This document shows, in pieces, positions 46,081-53,924 of a stretch of 64,000 nucleotides of DNA. Within the stretch, counting starts at the first letter, position 1. Each line of letters begins with the position of its first letter. Where the stretch lies: the NCBI GenBank assembly GCA_036560485.1, contig DATBRC010000054.1, positions 1 to 64,000 on the forward strand, in the 5' to 3' direction. Below the pieces are notes generated by a model. That model saw only the letters and a list, made by a program, of their open reading frames with translations, ran no database searches and was not told the DNA's origin. The DNA is from DATBRC01 sp036560485 (GTDB lineage: Bacteria; Pseudomonadota; Gammaproteobacteria; Burkholderiales; Burkholderiaceae_D). The translations under genes were made by a program, and so were the position numbers.

Positions 46081-46562
46081 GCTTTGCGGCTCCTAAAATT
46101 CACCTGCGGCACCAAACGTGCCTTATCCACATCGGCGAGCGTAAATTCGAGCATCGCCGGACCTTCATTTGTATCAAACTCCAACTTCAAATTTTCACCT
46201 TCCGGCGCTTGCAACTTGCCTTGAAAGGACTTCCTATGCGCCGGTCCAGGCATCGGCAACCGCAATTTCACGATCGCTTCCTGCCCGGCAAATCGCACAT
46301 AGTCGGCAAGCTTCTTCAATGGCCGATCCAAACCTGGCGATGAAACTTCCAATCGTTCGTACGAAATATTTTCAACCGTCAACACATGCGATAACTGATG
46401 GCTGACTTTTTCACAATCTTCGACTCTGATATTTCCGGTCTCTGAATCATGAATGGCAAAATCGATATATACGCGCAACAAACCACGCGCCGCTTGCTCC
46501 AATTCAACAAGTTCGTAGCCCATTCCGGCAAGCGTTTTTTCAATCAATTCCACCAACGGCAA
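46077..46562 (-). CDS. rimP: ribosome maturation factor RimP
   Basis: The product has the RimP core LVELIEKTLAGMGYELVELEQAARG then LLRVYIDF, and EDCEKVSHQLSHVL with EVSSPGLDRPLKK. It is needed for 30S maturation. The start is uncertain and non-ATG. The widest in-frame start is GTG at 46595, but GGAGAATTGCT places the ribosome binding site before TTG at 46562 (161 residues). GTG at 46553 is a further choice. A promoter and a terminator-like hairpin lie in the leader. Confidence 0.88.
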   Translation of the reverse strand: MPLVELIEKTLAGMGYELVELEQAARGLLRVYIDFAIHDSETGNIRVEDCEKVSHQLSHVLTVENISYERLEVSSPGLDRPLKKLADYVRFAGQEAIVKLRLPMPGPAHRKSFQGKLQAPEGENLKLEFDTNEGPAMLEFTLADVDKARLVPQVNFRSRKA

Positions 46563-46631
46563 AGCAATTCTCCGTAAAACCAAGATCATCAACACAATGT
46601 CGCTTCATAAGCGACCAATGCAAAGTGTTTA

Positions 46632-46658
46632 ACAAAAAAAAAATGGGCATCCGCCCAT
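46632..46658 (-). terminator. intrinsic terminator in the rimP-nusA-infB leader
   Basis: On the minus strand ATGGGC-GGAT-GCCCAT is followed by a run of ten Ts (plus-strand A run 46633-46642), a textbook intrinsic terminator. It ends about 70 bp before the likely rimP start and lies downstream of a good promoter (46732-46760). It may therefore be an attenuator as well as the end of rluB transcripts. A second stem, GTCGCTT-CAT-AAGCGAC, lies at 46599-46615. Confidence 0.8.
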
Positions 46659-46731
46659 CTTCTTATCATTAAAGCCACCAACTACACATTTCGCTAAGAG
46701 ATTTGCATTGGTACCTTTTGTTAACTGCGAA

Positions 46732-46760
46732 ATTATATACGATTACTTGGTCAGCCGCAA
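46732..46760 (-). promoter_or_regulatory. sigma-70 promoter for the rimP-nusA-infB operon
   Basis: TTGCGG and TATAAT are 17 bp apart on the minus strand. Transcription would begin near 46725 and run about 65 bases into the terminator hairpin before reaching rimP. Confidence 0.55.
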
Positions 46761-46880
46761 TGAAGAAACGACCACTCGATTTCGACATGAGGGCAGAAGA
46801 GAATTACTGAATTTCCATGCGGAATTTCCAAACAGAAATTATCTTGTCTGAGTTTGACCAGAAAATATTACTAAGATCTT

Positions 46881-48446
46881 CTAGCCTTTTGTGCGGCGAC
46901 GTGGCATTCCCTGAAGCCCACTCTGCGCACCTCGTACTGGTCCAGTATTGCGGCGTGGTTGCCCCATCCCTGGAAAACCCAACGCTGTTTGCAATGGATC
47001 AGGTTGACGTGGGCGCGATGACTTACCTTCCGATTGCGGCCCTGGCCCGCGCTTCTGACCACGATTTTTTTCGAATCCTTTGTTGCGATCGGCGCCACCT
47101 TGGCGATCCTGGTATTCGCCACGGCCTTTTGATGCCTGGCCTTGCTGAGGAGATGCTTTATCGAGTCCACTGACACTCAATAAATCCCGCACTGCATGCT
47201 CATCCATTTCCTCCCAGCGACCACGTTTCAGGCCACGCGGCAAAGTCAGCGCGCCATAACGGGTACGGATCAGGCGTGACACAGTCAAACCTATCGCCTC
47301 GAACATGCGGCGCACTTCTCGATTCCGTCCTTCACCGATCGTCACGCGATACCACTTGTTAATGCCCTCGCCGCCACCATCGGCAATTTTGGAAAAGTTG
47401 GCCGTGCCATCCTCGAGTTCTACCCCGCCCAATAATTTTTGGCGCATGCCTTCTTCCAGCTCTCCCAGTGTGCGGACAGCGTATTCACGATCGATTCCAT
47501 AACGCGGATGCATCAATCGGTTAGCCAAATCACCTGAAGTTGTAAACAGCAGCAGCCCCTCAGTGTTGAAGTCAAGCCGGCCGACAGCCAGCCATTTTGC
47601 CGCCTTCATGTTGGGCAACCGATCGAATACCGAAGGGCGCCCTTCCGGGTCATTATGGCTAACAATTTCCCCAGCCGGCTTGTGATATACCAAGACACGC
47701 GGTGGGCGTTTTGTGACTTTACGTTGAATCAATTTGCCATTAATCCGAACCTGATCAGCAGGCAAAATACGTTGGCCAATATGAGCAGGCTCGCCATTTA
47801 CGGATACACGTCCTGCAACGATGAGTTCCTCCATATCACGCCGCGAACCCAATCCAGCCTCAGCCAATACCTTATGTAACTTGGGCGCGTCATCTTCCGC
47901 AGTTAAATCGCGACGCGCATTCTTTTGCATGGAACGCTGCCCATTGCCGCCAGATGCCGTGTCATCGGTCATCGAATGATCAAATGCATCGGAAGTAACA
48001 AATGAAAACACTTCATCGGCGTCAGCTGGTTTCAAGTTCGATTGCGATCCACGGCCTTGATTAGCTTGCTTGTCGTTGCGCGAGTTGCGCGGTTTTTGTG
48101 GCGTTCTTTGTCCCTGAGGGCGAGCATTGTTACGTGCATCACGATCCCTGCGCTGCCGAGGCACTTCAACGTTCGTTTGTCCATTGATACCCGATTCATT
48201 GTCCTGCTCTGGCGCTACACTGACTGACAATTCTGATTTATTTTCACCTGAGCGTGGGGCCGATCTGGGACGTCGCAAACCATGCGGGCTGCGCACTCCG
48301 CGCTTTGGAGATTTGTCTCGTGTACTCTCTATTTTCACATTGTTTTCAGTACGCGACTCGATATGGCCCGAGGCTTCTTTTGATTCGGAAGCAGCAGGAG
48401 TGGTGTCCACCACCACCGTTACATCATTGGGTATAGGTTGATTCAT
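46881..48446 (-). CDS. rluB: 23S rRNA pseudouridine synthase RluB with long disordered extensions
   Basis: The 521-residue product has a central RluB enzyme. The S4 domain is KLHKVLAEAGLGSRRDMEELIVAGRVSVNG, the catalytic Asp lies in WLAVGRLDFNTEGLLLFTTSGD, and EGRNREVRRMFEAIGLTVSRLIR follows. About 180 N-terminal and 100 C-terminal residues are low-complexity, basic and probably disordered (RQRRDRDARNNARPQG; GRGEYQDRQGGADRNKGF). RluB modifies U2605 of 23S rRNA. The ATG at 48446 (MNQPIPNDV) overlaps the scpB stop by 23 bp, so the two are translationally linked. Confidence 0.88.
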   Translation of the reverse strand: MNQPIPNDVTVVVDTTPAASESKEASGHIESRTENNVKIESTRDKSPKRGVRSPHGLRRPRSAPRSGENKSELSVSVAPEQDNESGINGQTNVEVPRQRRDRDARNNARPQGQRTPQKPRNSRNDKQANQGRGSQSNLKPADADEVFSFVTSDAFDHSMTDDTASGGNGQRSMQKNARRDLTAEDDAPKLHKVLAEAGLGSRRDMEELIVAGRVSVNGEPAHIGQRILPADQVRINGKLIQRKVTKRPPRVLVYHKPAGEIVSHNDPEGRPSVFDRLPNMKAAKWLAVGRLDFNTEGLLLFTTSGDLANRLMHPRYGIDREYAVRTLGELEEGMRQKLLGGVELEDGTANFSKIADGGGEGINKWYRVTIGEGRNREVRRMFEAIGLTVSRLIRTRYGALTLPRGLKRGRWEEMDEHAVRDLLSVSGLDKASPQQGQASKGRGEYQDRQGGADRNKGFEKNRGQKRGPGPQSEGKSSRPRQPDPLQTALGFPGMGQPRRNTGPVRGAQSGLQGMPRRRTKG

Positions 48447-49266
48447 TATTCGATTCTTGATTAGCCTGACTTGTTTCAATATCTGTCGTTGCTTCCAAAG
48501 CTGAGCCGGTTGAGATCTTTTCTTGATGATGCTGAACAGAAGAATGTTGCATCATGTCTTCAGAGTGCTCTGTGATATTCGGCTCTTGATTTGACCCGTC
48601 TCTTCCTTCATTCCTGCTGCCATGTTCGGCATCCATACCAGGAGCAAAATCGATTGCAGTCTGATCCAGGTTTGCTGAAAGACCTTCTTCAAGAGCTTGC
48701 AACTCAAGTAAAGAGTCGCCTTGCATATCGCCTTTGGCAACCTGCTGCAAAGGCGGCAACTGATCCAATGAAGTCAATCCCAAATCATCCAAAAATTGCT
48801 TGGTAGACGCGAACAAAGCAGGACGGCCTGGTACATCGCGATGTCCAATGGCTTCAATCCAGCCGCGCTCTTCCAACATCTTGATGGTTTGCGAATTGAC
48901 TGTAACGCCTCGGATTTCCTCAATATCGCCACGCGTTACCGGCTGCCGATAAGCAATGATGGCAAGTGTTTCCAGCGTGGCGCGTGAATATTTTGGCGGC
49001 TTTTCAGGATTGAGCCGCTCAAGATAAATTTTCATTTCCGGGCGGCTTTGAAAGCGCCACCCCGTAGATAAACTGACGACTTCAATGCCTTTGTCCGCCC
49101 AATCATGGCGCAGTTCCTCAAGCATCAATTGAATGGTATCGCTCCCGATCTCGTTGCCATTCTCATCGCTCTCAGCATAAAGCTTCTTCATGTCGTTGAT
49201 CGACAATGGCTCATGAGCGCATAGCAAAGCGGTTTCGAGGACTTTTTTCGCCTCAATATTATTCAT
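48424..49266 (-). CDS. scpB: chromosome segregation protein ScpB
   Basis: The 280-residue product has the paired winged-helix ScpB core: KKVLETALLCAHEPLSINDMKKLY, KPPKYSRATLETLAIIAYRQPVTRGDIEEIRGV and MLEERGWIEAIGHRDVPGRPALF. A polar 90-residue tail follows. With ScpA it regulates SMC. scpA is not beside it within the window. The gene borders the long accessory region on its 5' side. Confidence 0.88.
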   Translation of the reverse strand: MNNIEAKKVLETALLCAHEPLSINDMKKLYAESDENGNEIGSDTIQLMLEELRHDWADKGIEVVSLSTGWRFQSRPEMKIYLERLNPEKPPKYSRATLETLAIIAYRQPVTRGDIEEIRGVTVNSQTIKMLEERGWIEAIGHRDVPGRPALFASTKQFLDDLGLTSLDQLPPLQQVAKGDMQGDSLLELQALEEGLSANLDQTAIDFAPGMDAEHGSRNEGRDGSNQEPNITEHSEDMMQHSSVQHHQEKISTGSALEATTDIETSQANQESNNESTYTQ

Positions 49267-50065
49267 GTACGACTCTTGTACGGCTGGTTTAGTAAAAATT
49301 TGCAGAGGTTATGCTATGACCAGCATTCAATGCCAGCCTGGTTAGAGAACCCATTTACTGCGTTCCGACGCCTATATTTGTGTAGTGTTACTTGGCGGGA
49401 AATTGGTTGCGGCGGCTGGTTTTAAACCTGCGACCTTCGGGTTATACGTCTTATTCAGACTACCCGTGAAATCTACATATGCCTATCTTAACCCTAACAG
49501 CGGGTAAAAGATACTTTCAAAATTTGACTGCGATGAATTCAATTGTACCGTAATTCTCGTCGAATTTGACAAATTTTGATTAGTCAAATCGTGACTCCTA
49601 GTTGTCCTACGTCATACGTATATCATTAAATTTCTTTAAAAATCCAGTCTGAAAGCAGCACTTACCAATTTACCAATATCACATCAAGTTTTAATTTCGC
49701 ATCTTCCGCTTGAATACGCGCACCCGTTTTCTAAAATTATTCAGTAAAAGCATTCCGGGCTTCAGATTGAAGCGCAATGGAAAAAATTTCAGATTATTCT
49801 TACCTTCGTTTCCTTGCATACGTTTATTAAATAAACGGATTTCACCATCCCCAGCATTCAATAAAAAATTCAGAATCCCAAGTGACTTTTTTCTTTGAGC
49901 AGCGCAAGCCAAATCAGTTCATGGAAGTTAGACGCTAGAGTTTTTGAGTGCCCTACACTCCACGAAAAACTTTAATGCCTACCATATTATTTCTCTTAAC
50001 CACTCCAGCTTTCATCTGTTTTGACGAACCAGCAGAGCAACGACTCATTAAACCGGAAACGTTAT
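49267..50065. other. gene-poor AT-rich region between scpB and tRNA-Lys
   Basis: About 800 bp without a convincing gene. It holds the scpB promoter region, a decayed tRNA-like segment (49404-49470) and short inverted repeats such as TTTGAC...GTCAAA (49567-49587). Two overlapping antisense short frames near 49700-49910 lack ribosome binding sites. The drop in coding density marks the edge of the accessory island. Confidence 0.5.
49404..49470 (-). pseudogene. decayed tRNA-fMet-like remnant
   Basis: From 49404 the plus strand reads TGGTTGCGGCGGCTGGTTTT, then AAACCTGCGACCTTCGGGTTAT. This closely follows the complement of the 3' half of an initiator tRNA (CCA end, T arm, variable loop, CAU loop side). 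The 5' half is badly degraded (only a TACC match in the D-arm region), so no cloverleaf forms. It may be a leftover tRNA end carried by an integrated element. Confidence 0.55.
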
Positions 50066-50095
50066 TTGACATGCGGCATGTAACCTACTTATAAT
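50066..50095 (+). promoter_or_regulatory. sigma-70 promoter for tRNA-Lys
   Basis: TTGACA and TATAAT are both perfect, with an 18-bp spacer, ending 11 bp before the tRNA. This is a strong constitutive promoter. Confidence 0.85.
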
Positions 50096-50106
50096 AGCGT
50101 CCTTTC

Positions 50107-50182
50107 GGGTCGTTAGCTCAGCTGGTAGAGCAGCGGACTTTTAATCCGTTGGTCGCAGGTTCGAATCCCGCACGGCCTACCA
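50107..50182 (+). tRNA. tRNA-Lys (UUU anticodon)
   Basis: The acceptor GGGTCGT pairs with ACGGCCT, followed by A-CCA. The D arm is GCTC-AGCTGGTA-GAGC, the anticodon loop CTTTTAA, and the T arm GCAGG-TTCGAAT-CCCGC. An integrase gene lies 35 bp downstream pointing back at it, so the tRNA 3' end is the probable integration site. Confidence 0.95.
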
Positions 50183-50217
50183 GAAAATTCAAGAGCTTAC
50201 AGAAATGTAGGCTCTTT

Positions 50218-51234
50218 TCATTTCTGTCCTTGTGTCGTATTTGTGACGCAAAGCAGATTCCCCACTACTTCAGCATGTTTCGCCATATGCGCCGGAGCCA
50301 GATGTGCATAACGCCGCACCATCTCCGCAGATTTCCACCCGCCCATCTCCTGCAAGTCATACAACGGCGTGCCATTCTGCACCAGCCAGCTTGCCCATGT
50401 ATGCCGCAAATCATGCCAGCGGAAATTCTCAATGCCTGCACGCTTCAACGCTTTACGCCACGCCCGTGTATTGACTTGATTGATGGGCTTGCCTCGATAA
50501 GTAAACACGCGCTCCTTGTGTTTACCTAGCTGACGCTGCAACACACCGACGGAAAACAAACTTAGCGACACATGAATATCTTCCTGACATTTTGCCTTGT
50601 CTCCCGGAATCCAAGCAGTGTTACGTTGTAAATCCACTTGCTCCCAAGTGAGTTTGACGACATTCGATTGCCGTAATCCCGTTCCCAATGCAAACAGCGT
50701 GATTTCCTGCTGATGCATCGGCAACTCCATCATCAAACACGTCGCCTGCTCCGGCGTGATCCAGCGCACCCGCCGCTTCGATTCCTTGTACAGCTTGACC
50801 TTCGGTGCCTTGTTGATCCATTCCCATTCAAAACATGCCTTGCGTAAAATCGCGCGAATCAATGCCAAATAACGGTTGGCAGTCGGGCCGCTTGCTTCGG
50901 TTTTCTTTCGCTCGCCTATCACGACAATTTCTTCACGCGTGATTTCCGCCAATACCCGGCCCCGTAAAAACTGCTGCAACCACATCAACTTCTTTGCATC
51001 TTCAACATGCGTGCGCTTGTGCTCGGTTTCCTTGAGCCATTGAACCCCGGCATCGTCCCATGTGTACTTGGGCTTTTCTCCCAGCTTTTGCATGCGCCAT
51101 GCTTCCGCTTTCAGCTTGTCGTGCAATTCTTTCGCTTCGACTTTACTTTCTGTTTCAGCAGAGCGTCTAACCCGCTCTCCTGATGGCGGAGCGAAGTCGA
51201 TCCACCACGTACTACCGCGTTTGTAGAGTGACAT
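50218..51234 (-). CDS. phage/island-type tyrosine integrase
   Basis: The 338-residue product has an N-terminal arm-binding segment (MSLYKRGSTWWIDFAPPSGERVRRS), a SAM-like core-binding domain and a catalytic domain. The catalytic residues are all visible: Arg in ALGTGLRQSNVVKL, His-x-x-Arg in WHDLRHTWASW, Trp in GGWKS and Tyr in VRRYAHL. It should integrate and excise an element at the adjacent tRNA-Lys. It ends 35 bp from the tRNA. Its start lies inside the coding sequence of the HTH protein gene. Confidence 0.92.
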   Translation of the reverse strand: MSLYKRGSTWWIDFAPPSGERVRRSAETESKVEAKELHDKLKAEAWRMQKLGEKPKYTWDDAGVQWLKETEHKRTHVEDAKKLMWLQQFLRGRVLAEITREEIVVIGERKKTEASGPTANRYLALIRAILRKACFEWEWINKAPKVKLYKESKRRVRWITPEQATCLMMELPMHQQEITLFALGTGLRQSNVVKLTWEQVDLQRNTAWIPGDKAKCQEDIHVSLSLFSVGVLQRQLGKHKERVFTYRGKPINQVNTRAWRKALKRAGIENFRWHDLRHTWASWLVQNGTPLYDLQEMGGWKSAEMVRRYAHLAPAHMAKHAEVVGNLLCVTNTTQGQK

Positions 51235-51440
51235 GATTGTTCCTTTCTCGGTGTCACCTGCAACGCTTGCCGACTATTAGCATAGTGCGAACGCACGTAG
51301 GCGGCAAGATCGTCGTCAATAAATATCCATGCCTTGCCCGGCTTGGCACCGGGTAATAATCCGAGCTTGGCGCGGCGGCGCACTTCTTCCTTATGCATAT
51401 GCAAGAAAGCAGCGGCTTGATTTAGATCGAGCGTGTTCAT
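51111..51440 (-). CDS. excisionase-like helix-turn-helix protein
   Basis: The 109-residue product starts MNTLDLNQAAAFLHMHKEEVRRRAKLG, a MerR-type HTH_17 domain of the AlpA/Xis kind, continuing through GKAWIFIDDDLAAYV. The last ~40 residues overlap the integrase start in another frame (124 bp shared) and look less constrained. Such proteins often regulate or direct excision by the neighbouring integrase. It begins 6 bp after the stop codon of the second recombinase, so the four genes here form one operon. Confidence 0.75.
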   Translation of the reverse strand: MNTLDLNQAAAFLHMHKEEVRRRAKLGLLPGAKPGKAWIFIDDDLAAYVRSHYANSRQALQVTPRKEQSCHSTNAVVRGGSTSLRHQESGLDALLKQKVKSKRKNCTTS

Positions 51441-51446
51441 TGGCCC

Positions 51447-52313
51447 TCACCTACCTAAATAAACTGCGGTGATCGACTCCCTCTCATGCCCGAGTTCTTT
51501 CGAAATCGTCAAACGCGCCGCCTTGTCGATCCGTTTTTGTTCTGTGGTTAATTGTTTCGAGACTGGCCCGCCTTGCGCCGGACAAGCCCAGCCGGTCAAC
51601 GTTGCATAGCGCTCTTGCGCATAGCCATGCCGGTGCCCATGCACGTTGTGGATGCCCGCCGCATCGCATTGCGAACGAAACACGCGCAATTGTTCCTTGT
51701 ACGACAATTCCTTCTGGATCAAGCTGCCGCCGTTGGCTAATGCCTTCGCTTCATTGATAAGCTGCCGTTGCGCATCGGTCGTCATCGGAATATCGCGCGC
51801 CTTGCCGCCTTTGCACCACGAATCTTTCAACGTCAGATGGTCGCCGCGATCGGCATAGTCGGGTTGTATCTTCAAACTTTCCTCGCGCCGCAACCCGAAT
51901 GCGGCTTGCAATTGCAACGACATCGCGCAATACCGATCCGTGACCTTGCTCAATTGTTCGTTCGTCAGTTCACGCGCCTTCGATGTATTGGTGACATAGA
52001 CCCGATCCGCGATGCCGTAGGCATCGTTGGTACGTGCCACGATGTTTTGCTTGCCGATCTTTTCCGCCATCCAACGTAAGTGCGACAGTCTATTTTTCAG
52101 CGTGCCGCTTGTCAGTTCACTTTCCTGTCCCTGTGCAATGAATGCTTCGATATGCTTGGGCTTGATGCCGCCCAGCGTCAGCTTCGTGTAACCCATGTCA
52201 GCCAATGCATTGGCAAACGCCGCCAACGTGCGCCCGCGTGCTTCCCTTGTTGCATACGCGCCATCGACATGGCGTTCGCACAGTTGCTTGAGTTCCCAAT
52301 TAAGGTTCTTCAT
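51447..52313 (-). CDS. second tyrosine recombinase (Integrase_1 type)
   Basis: The 288-residue product from ATG 52313 (MKNLNWELKQLCERHVDGAY) has a SAM-like N-terminal domain. Its catalytic domain has Arg in AAFGLRREESLKI, His-x-x-Arg in VHGHRHGYAQ, His in KELGHERESI, and a Tyr four residues from the end (VYLGR). This spacing fits the Integrase_1 family found on conjugative and genomic islands. It is unlike the tRNA-adjacent integrase. It overlaps the preceding orphan-domain gene by 14 bp. Confidence 0.82.
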   Translation of the reverse strand: MKNLNWELKQLCERHVDGAYATREARGRTLAAFANALADMGYTKLTLGGIKPKHIEAFIAQGQESELTSGTLKNRLSHLRWMAEKIGKQNIVARTNDAYGIADRVYVTNTSKARELTNEQLSKVTDRYCAMSLQLQAAFGLRREESLKIQPDYADRGDHLTLKDSWCKGGKARDIPMTTDAQRQLINEAKALANGGSLIQKELSYKEQLRVFRSQCDAAGIHNVHGHRHGYAQERYATLTGWACPAQGGPVSKQLTTEQKRIDKAARLTISKELGHERESITAVYLGR

Positions 52314-52752
52314 CAGTGCACCTGTCCACGCCAAAGAATCGATCCGATCCGACGAGCTGCGGCTTGCCGATCTTCTTCGCCAGCCAGCGCAAATAAAGCA
52401 GTCGGTTGCGGATCGTTGCCGCCGACAATTGCTGCGCATGCCAGCCTTCGACCAGTTTGCGCACGTCGGCTTGATGGAGATTGACTGCACGCTTGCGGCA
52501 TACGCCCAACTCGAACCACTGCTGCGCACACAACAGCAGCGTGCGCAATCGTTCGTCTTGTGCTGCGTGCGTGCCTTGCGGGTTGCGGCGGCAGATGGCG
52601 CGCACGTCATACTCTAATTGATGCAGAGGCGGCGCTGAACGTCGCTTGCGTGCCAAACCGCCTTGTGCAGCCTGGTCAGGCTTGCGCGATGTTGGTTTCA
52701 CGACGGCGCATGTCGTCTCGTATAGCGCAAAACTGTCAGCGGGGTTACGCAT
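52300..52752 (-). CDS. orphan recombinase N-terminal (SAM-like) domain protein
   Basis: The 150-residue product contains LEYDVRAICRRNPQGTHAAQDERLRTL and SAATIRNRLLYLRWLAKKIGKPQLV. These align by eye with LNWELKQLCERHVDGAYATREARGRTL and TSGTLKNRLSHLRWMAEKIGKQNIV of the next gene. It is therefore a paralogue of that recombinase's N-terminal DNA-binding domain with no catalytic part. The overlap with the recombinase start suggests coupled translation. It may be a decayed copy or a DNA-binding accessory factor. Confidence 0.65.
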   Translation of the reverse strand: MRNPADSFALYETTCAVVKPTSRKPDQAAQGGLARKRRSAPPLHQLEYDVRAICRRNPQGTHAAQDERLRTLLLCAQQWFELGVCRKRAVNLHQADVRKLVEGWHAQQLSAATIRNRLLYLRWLAKKIGKPQLVGSDRFFGVDRCTDEEP

Positions 52753-53630
52753 TTTTCTCCTCCTCGTTCAAAAAAGGGCGATGGGCAATCCAAAACTGTC
52801 ACTACAGATGGACTCTAGTGTTACTGCGATACGACTAAAATTTCATGTGTTGCAAAAATCAACATCGGTGTTGGAAGTTCGGTAAGTGTTTCTGCTCCTT
52901 CCACGCGCCGTAGCGACATGGGAATTTGATGGAGCGCAGGACACACCAGTCCTGTTGTGCAGAGTTTTTGAAACCCGCCTGTGCTGCACGCAGTGTGGCG
53001 TCACGCTTCGTTCCTGTGGGAACCGCATCGCGTGAGGAACCAATGACCCAGGGTTCCAATGGAGTGTGCTGCGCACACGTTGCAAAAACGGTTCGTTTCG
53101 TGAACCAGTCGGCGGCAAGCGTCTTGCACTTGCCGCGCTCCGTGATAGGTCGGATACCCCCATCACGCGCCCTTGACCCGCGCTTTTTTCATGCATCGGT
53201 TGGTCGGTCATTGCGTTCCCGCCGAGGGAGTTGACGCGACCATCTCCGGTGCTAGAGGCGACCGTCACTACGCAGTGACGATCGCTCGCATTGAATGCCG
53301 CCGGTTCGGTGCCGCCGCCAATCGACTGCCGCCAAGGCAGGATGTGACGAGCGGCGTTGAAGCACGTCGGCAGCGCGAAGCGCGAGCAAGGGTGATATGA
53401 CGTGCCGTATCGATGCTGGTGGCATCGCTGCACGATGGGCAAACGCTGTTCTGCATTGGCACGCGATGATTTGCGCTCCCACGGTTGCGTCAGTGGTTTG
53501 CTCTCTGTTGAAACCGCCGGCGTACCGAGGCGGCTGTGCGCGCTATGCGCACGCGACCGGCGATCTGTGCAACACAGATGCGCCCGCGTTCCGTAAAACC
53601 CGGCTTCAGGTTGACCGCCGCGTTTACCTG

Positions 53631-53706
53631 GCGCACAACTGCTGCGCCTTGCTTTGCCCGGTGCGAAGACCGGAACGGGTTGAACAAGCGTGAAGCCATG
53701 CTTGTT
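53631..53706. repeat. stem-loop module, copy 1
   Basis: Three hairpins in order: GCGCA/TGCGC, CCGGT-GCGAAG-ACCGG followed by AACG, and AACAAGC/GCTTGTT. The second copy at 53813-53892 keeps the order, the GCTGCGCC and AGACCGGAACG blocks and the third stem. Confidence 0.6.
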
Positions 53707-53812
53707 CTGCTTTTCCGGCATCGCCTGCCGGAATCGACTACTACTTTGCCGTGAAATCTGCAACAAGATCAAGCAGCGTCCTTGAACGCGGGTCACGGCC
53801 AACTGCACTTGG

Positions 53813-53892
53813 GCGCACGCTGCTGCGCCTGTTTTAAATCCGGCACCAAGACCGGAACGTGGGGGTGGCAAGCTCGTTGAAACCTTGCTTGC
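53813..53892. repeat. stem-loop module, copy 2
   Basis: The same three-hairpin order as copy 1: GCGCA/TGCGC, CCGG/CCGG ending AGACCGGAACG, and GGCAAGC/GCTTGCT. In the third stem an A-T pair of copy 1 is a G-C pair here, a compensatory change that keeps the stem. Confidence 0.6.
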
Positions 53893-53924
53893 TCAGATGG
53901 GGCAGTTAGTGAAGCTTATACGCA

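Larger units (their letters stand above)
52937..53892. other. dense array of short stem-loops, no assigned gene
   Basis: Nearly twenty perfect or near-perfect hairpins follow each other. Examples: CAGGAC/GTCCTG 52937-52954, GGAACC/GGTTCC 53036-53057, GTGTGC-TGC-GCACAC 53064-53078, GCGGCAAG/CTTGCCGC 53112-53136, CGTGAT/ATCACG 53141-53167, CGTCACT-ACGC-AGTGACG 53263-53280, CGATGC/GCATCG 53411-53427, GTGCGC/GCGCAC 53536-53552, ATCTGTG-CAA-CACAGAT 53563-53579, AACAAGC/GCTTGTT 53683-53706, TTCCGGCA/TGCCGGAA 53713-53733. Stems are 5-8 bp, loops mostly 3-15 bases. A 342-codon frame is open on the minus strand but looks non-natural in composition. Structured RNA, single-stranded DNA sites or recombination sites are possible; the function is unknown. 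Confidence 0.6.

Noticed and set aside
49691..49912. 73-codon frame on the minus strand with an overlapping antisense frame
   Set aside because: No ribosome binding site, AT-rich filler composition and no recognised family.
52843..53871. 342-codon open frame on the minus strand across the stem-loop array
   Set aside because: Composition is Arg/Ser/Thr/His-rich without recognisable domains, both strands are open over long stretches, and the dense stems explain the sequence better. Kept as an alternative that codon analysis of homologues could revive.
52937..53892. CRISPR array interpretation of the repeated stems
   Set aside because: The stems differ in sequence and spacing, there are no identical direct repeats with uniform spacers, and no cas genes are present.
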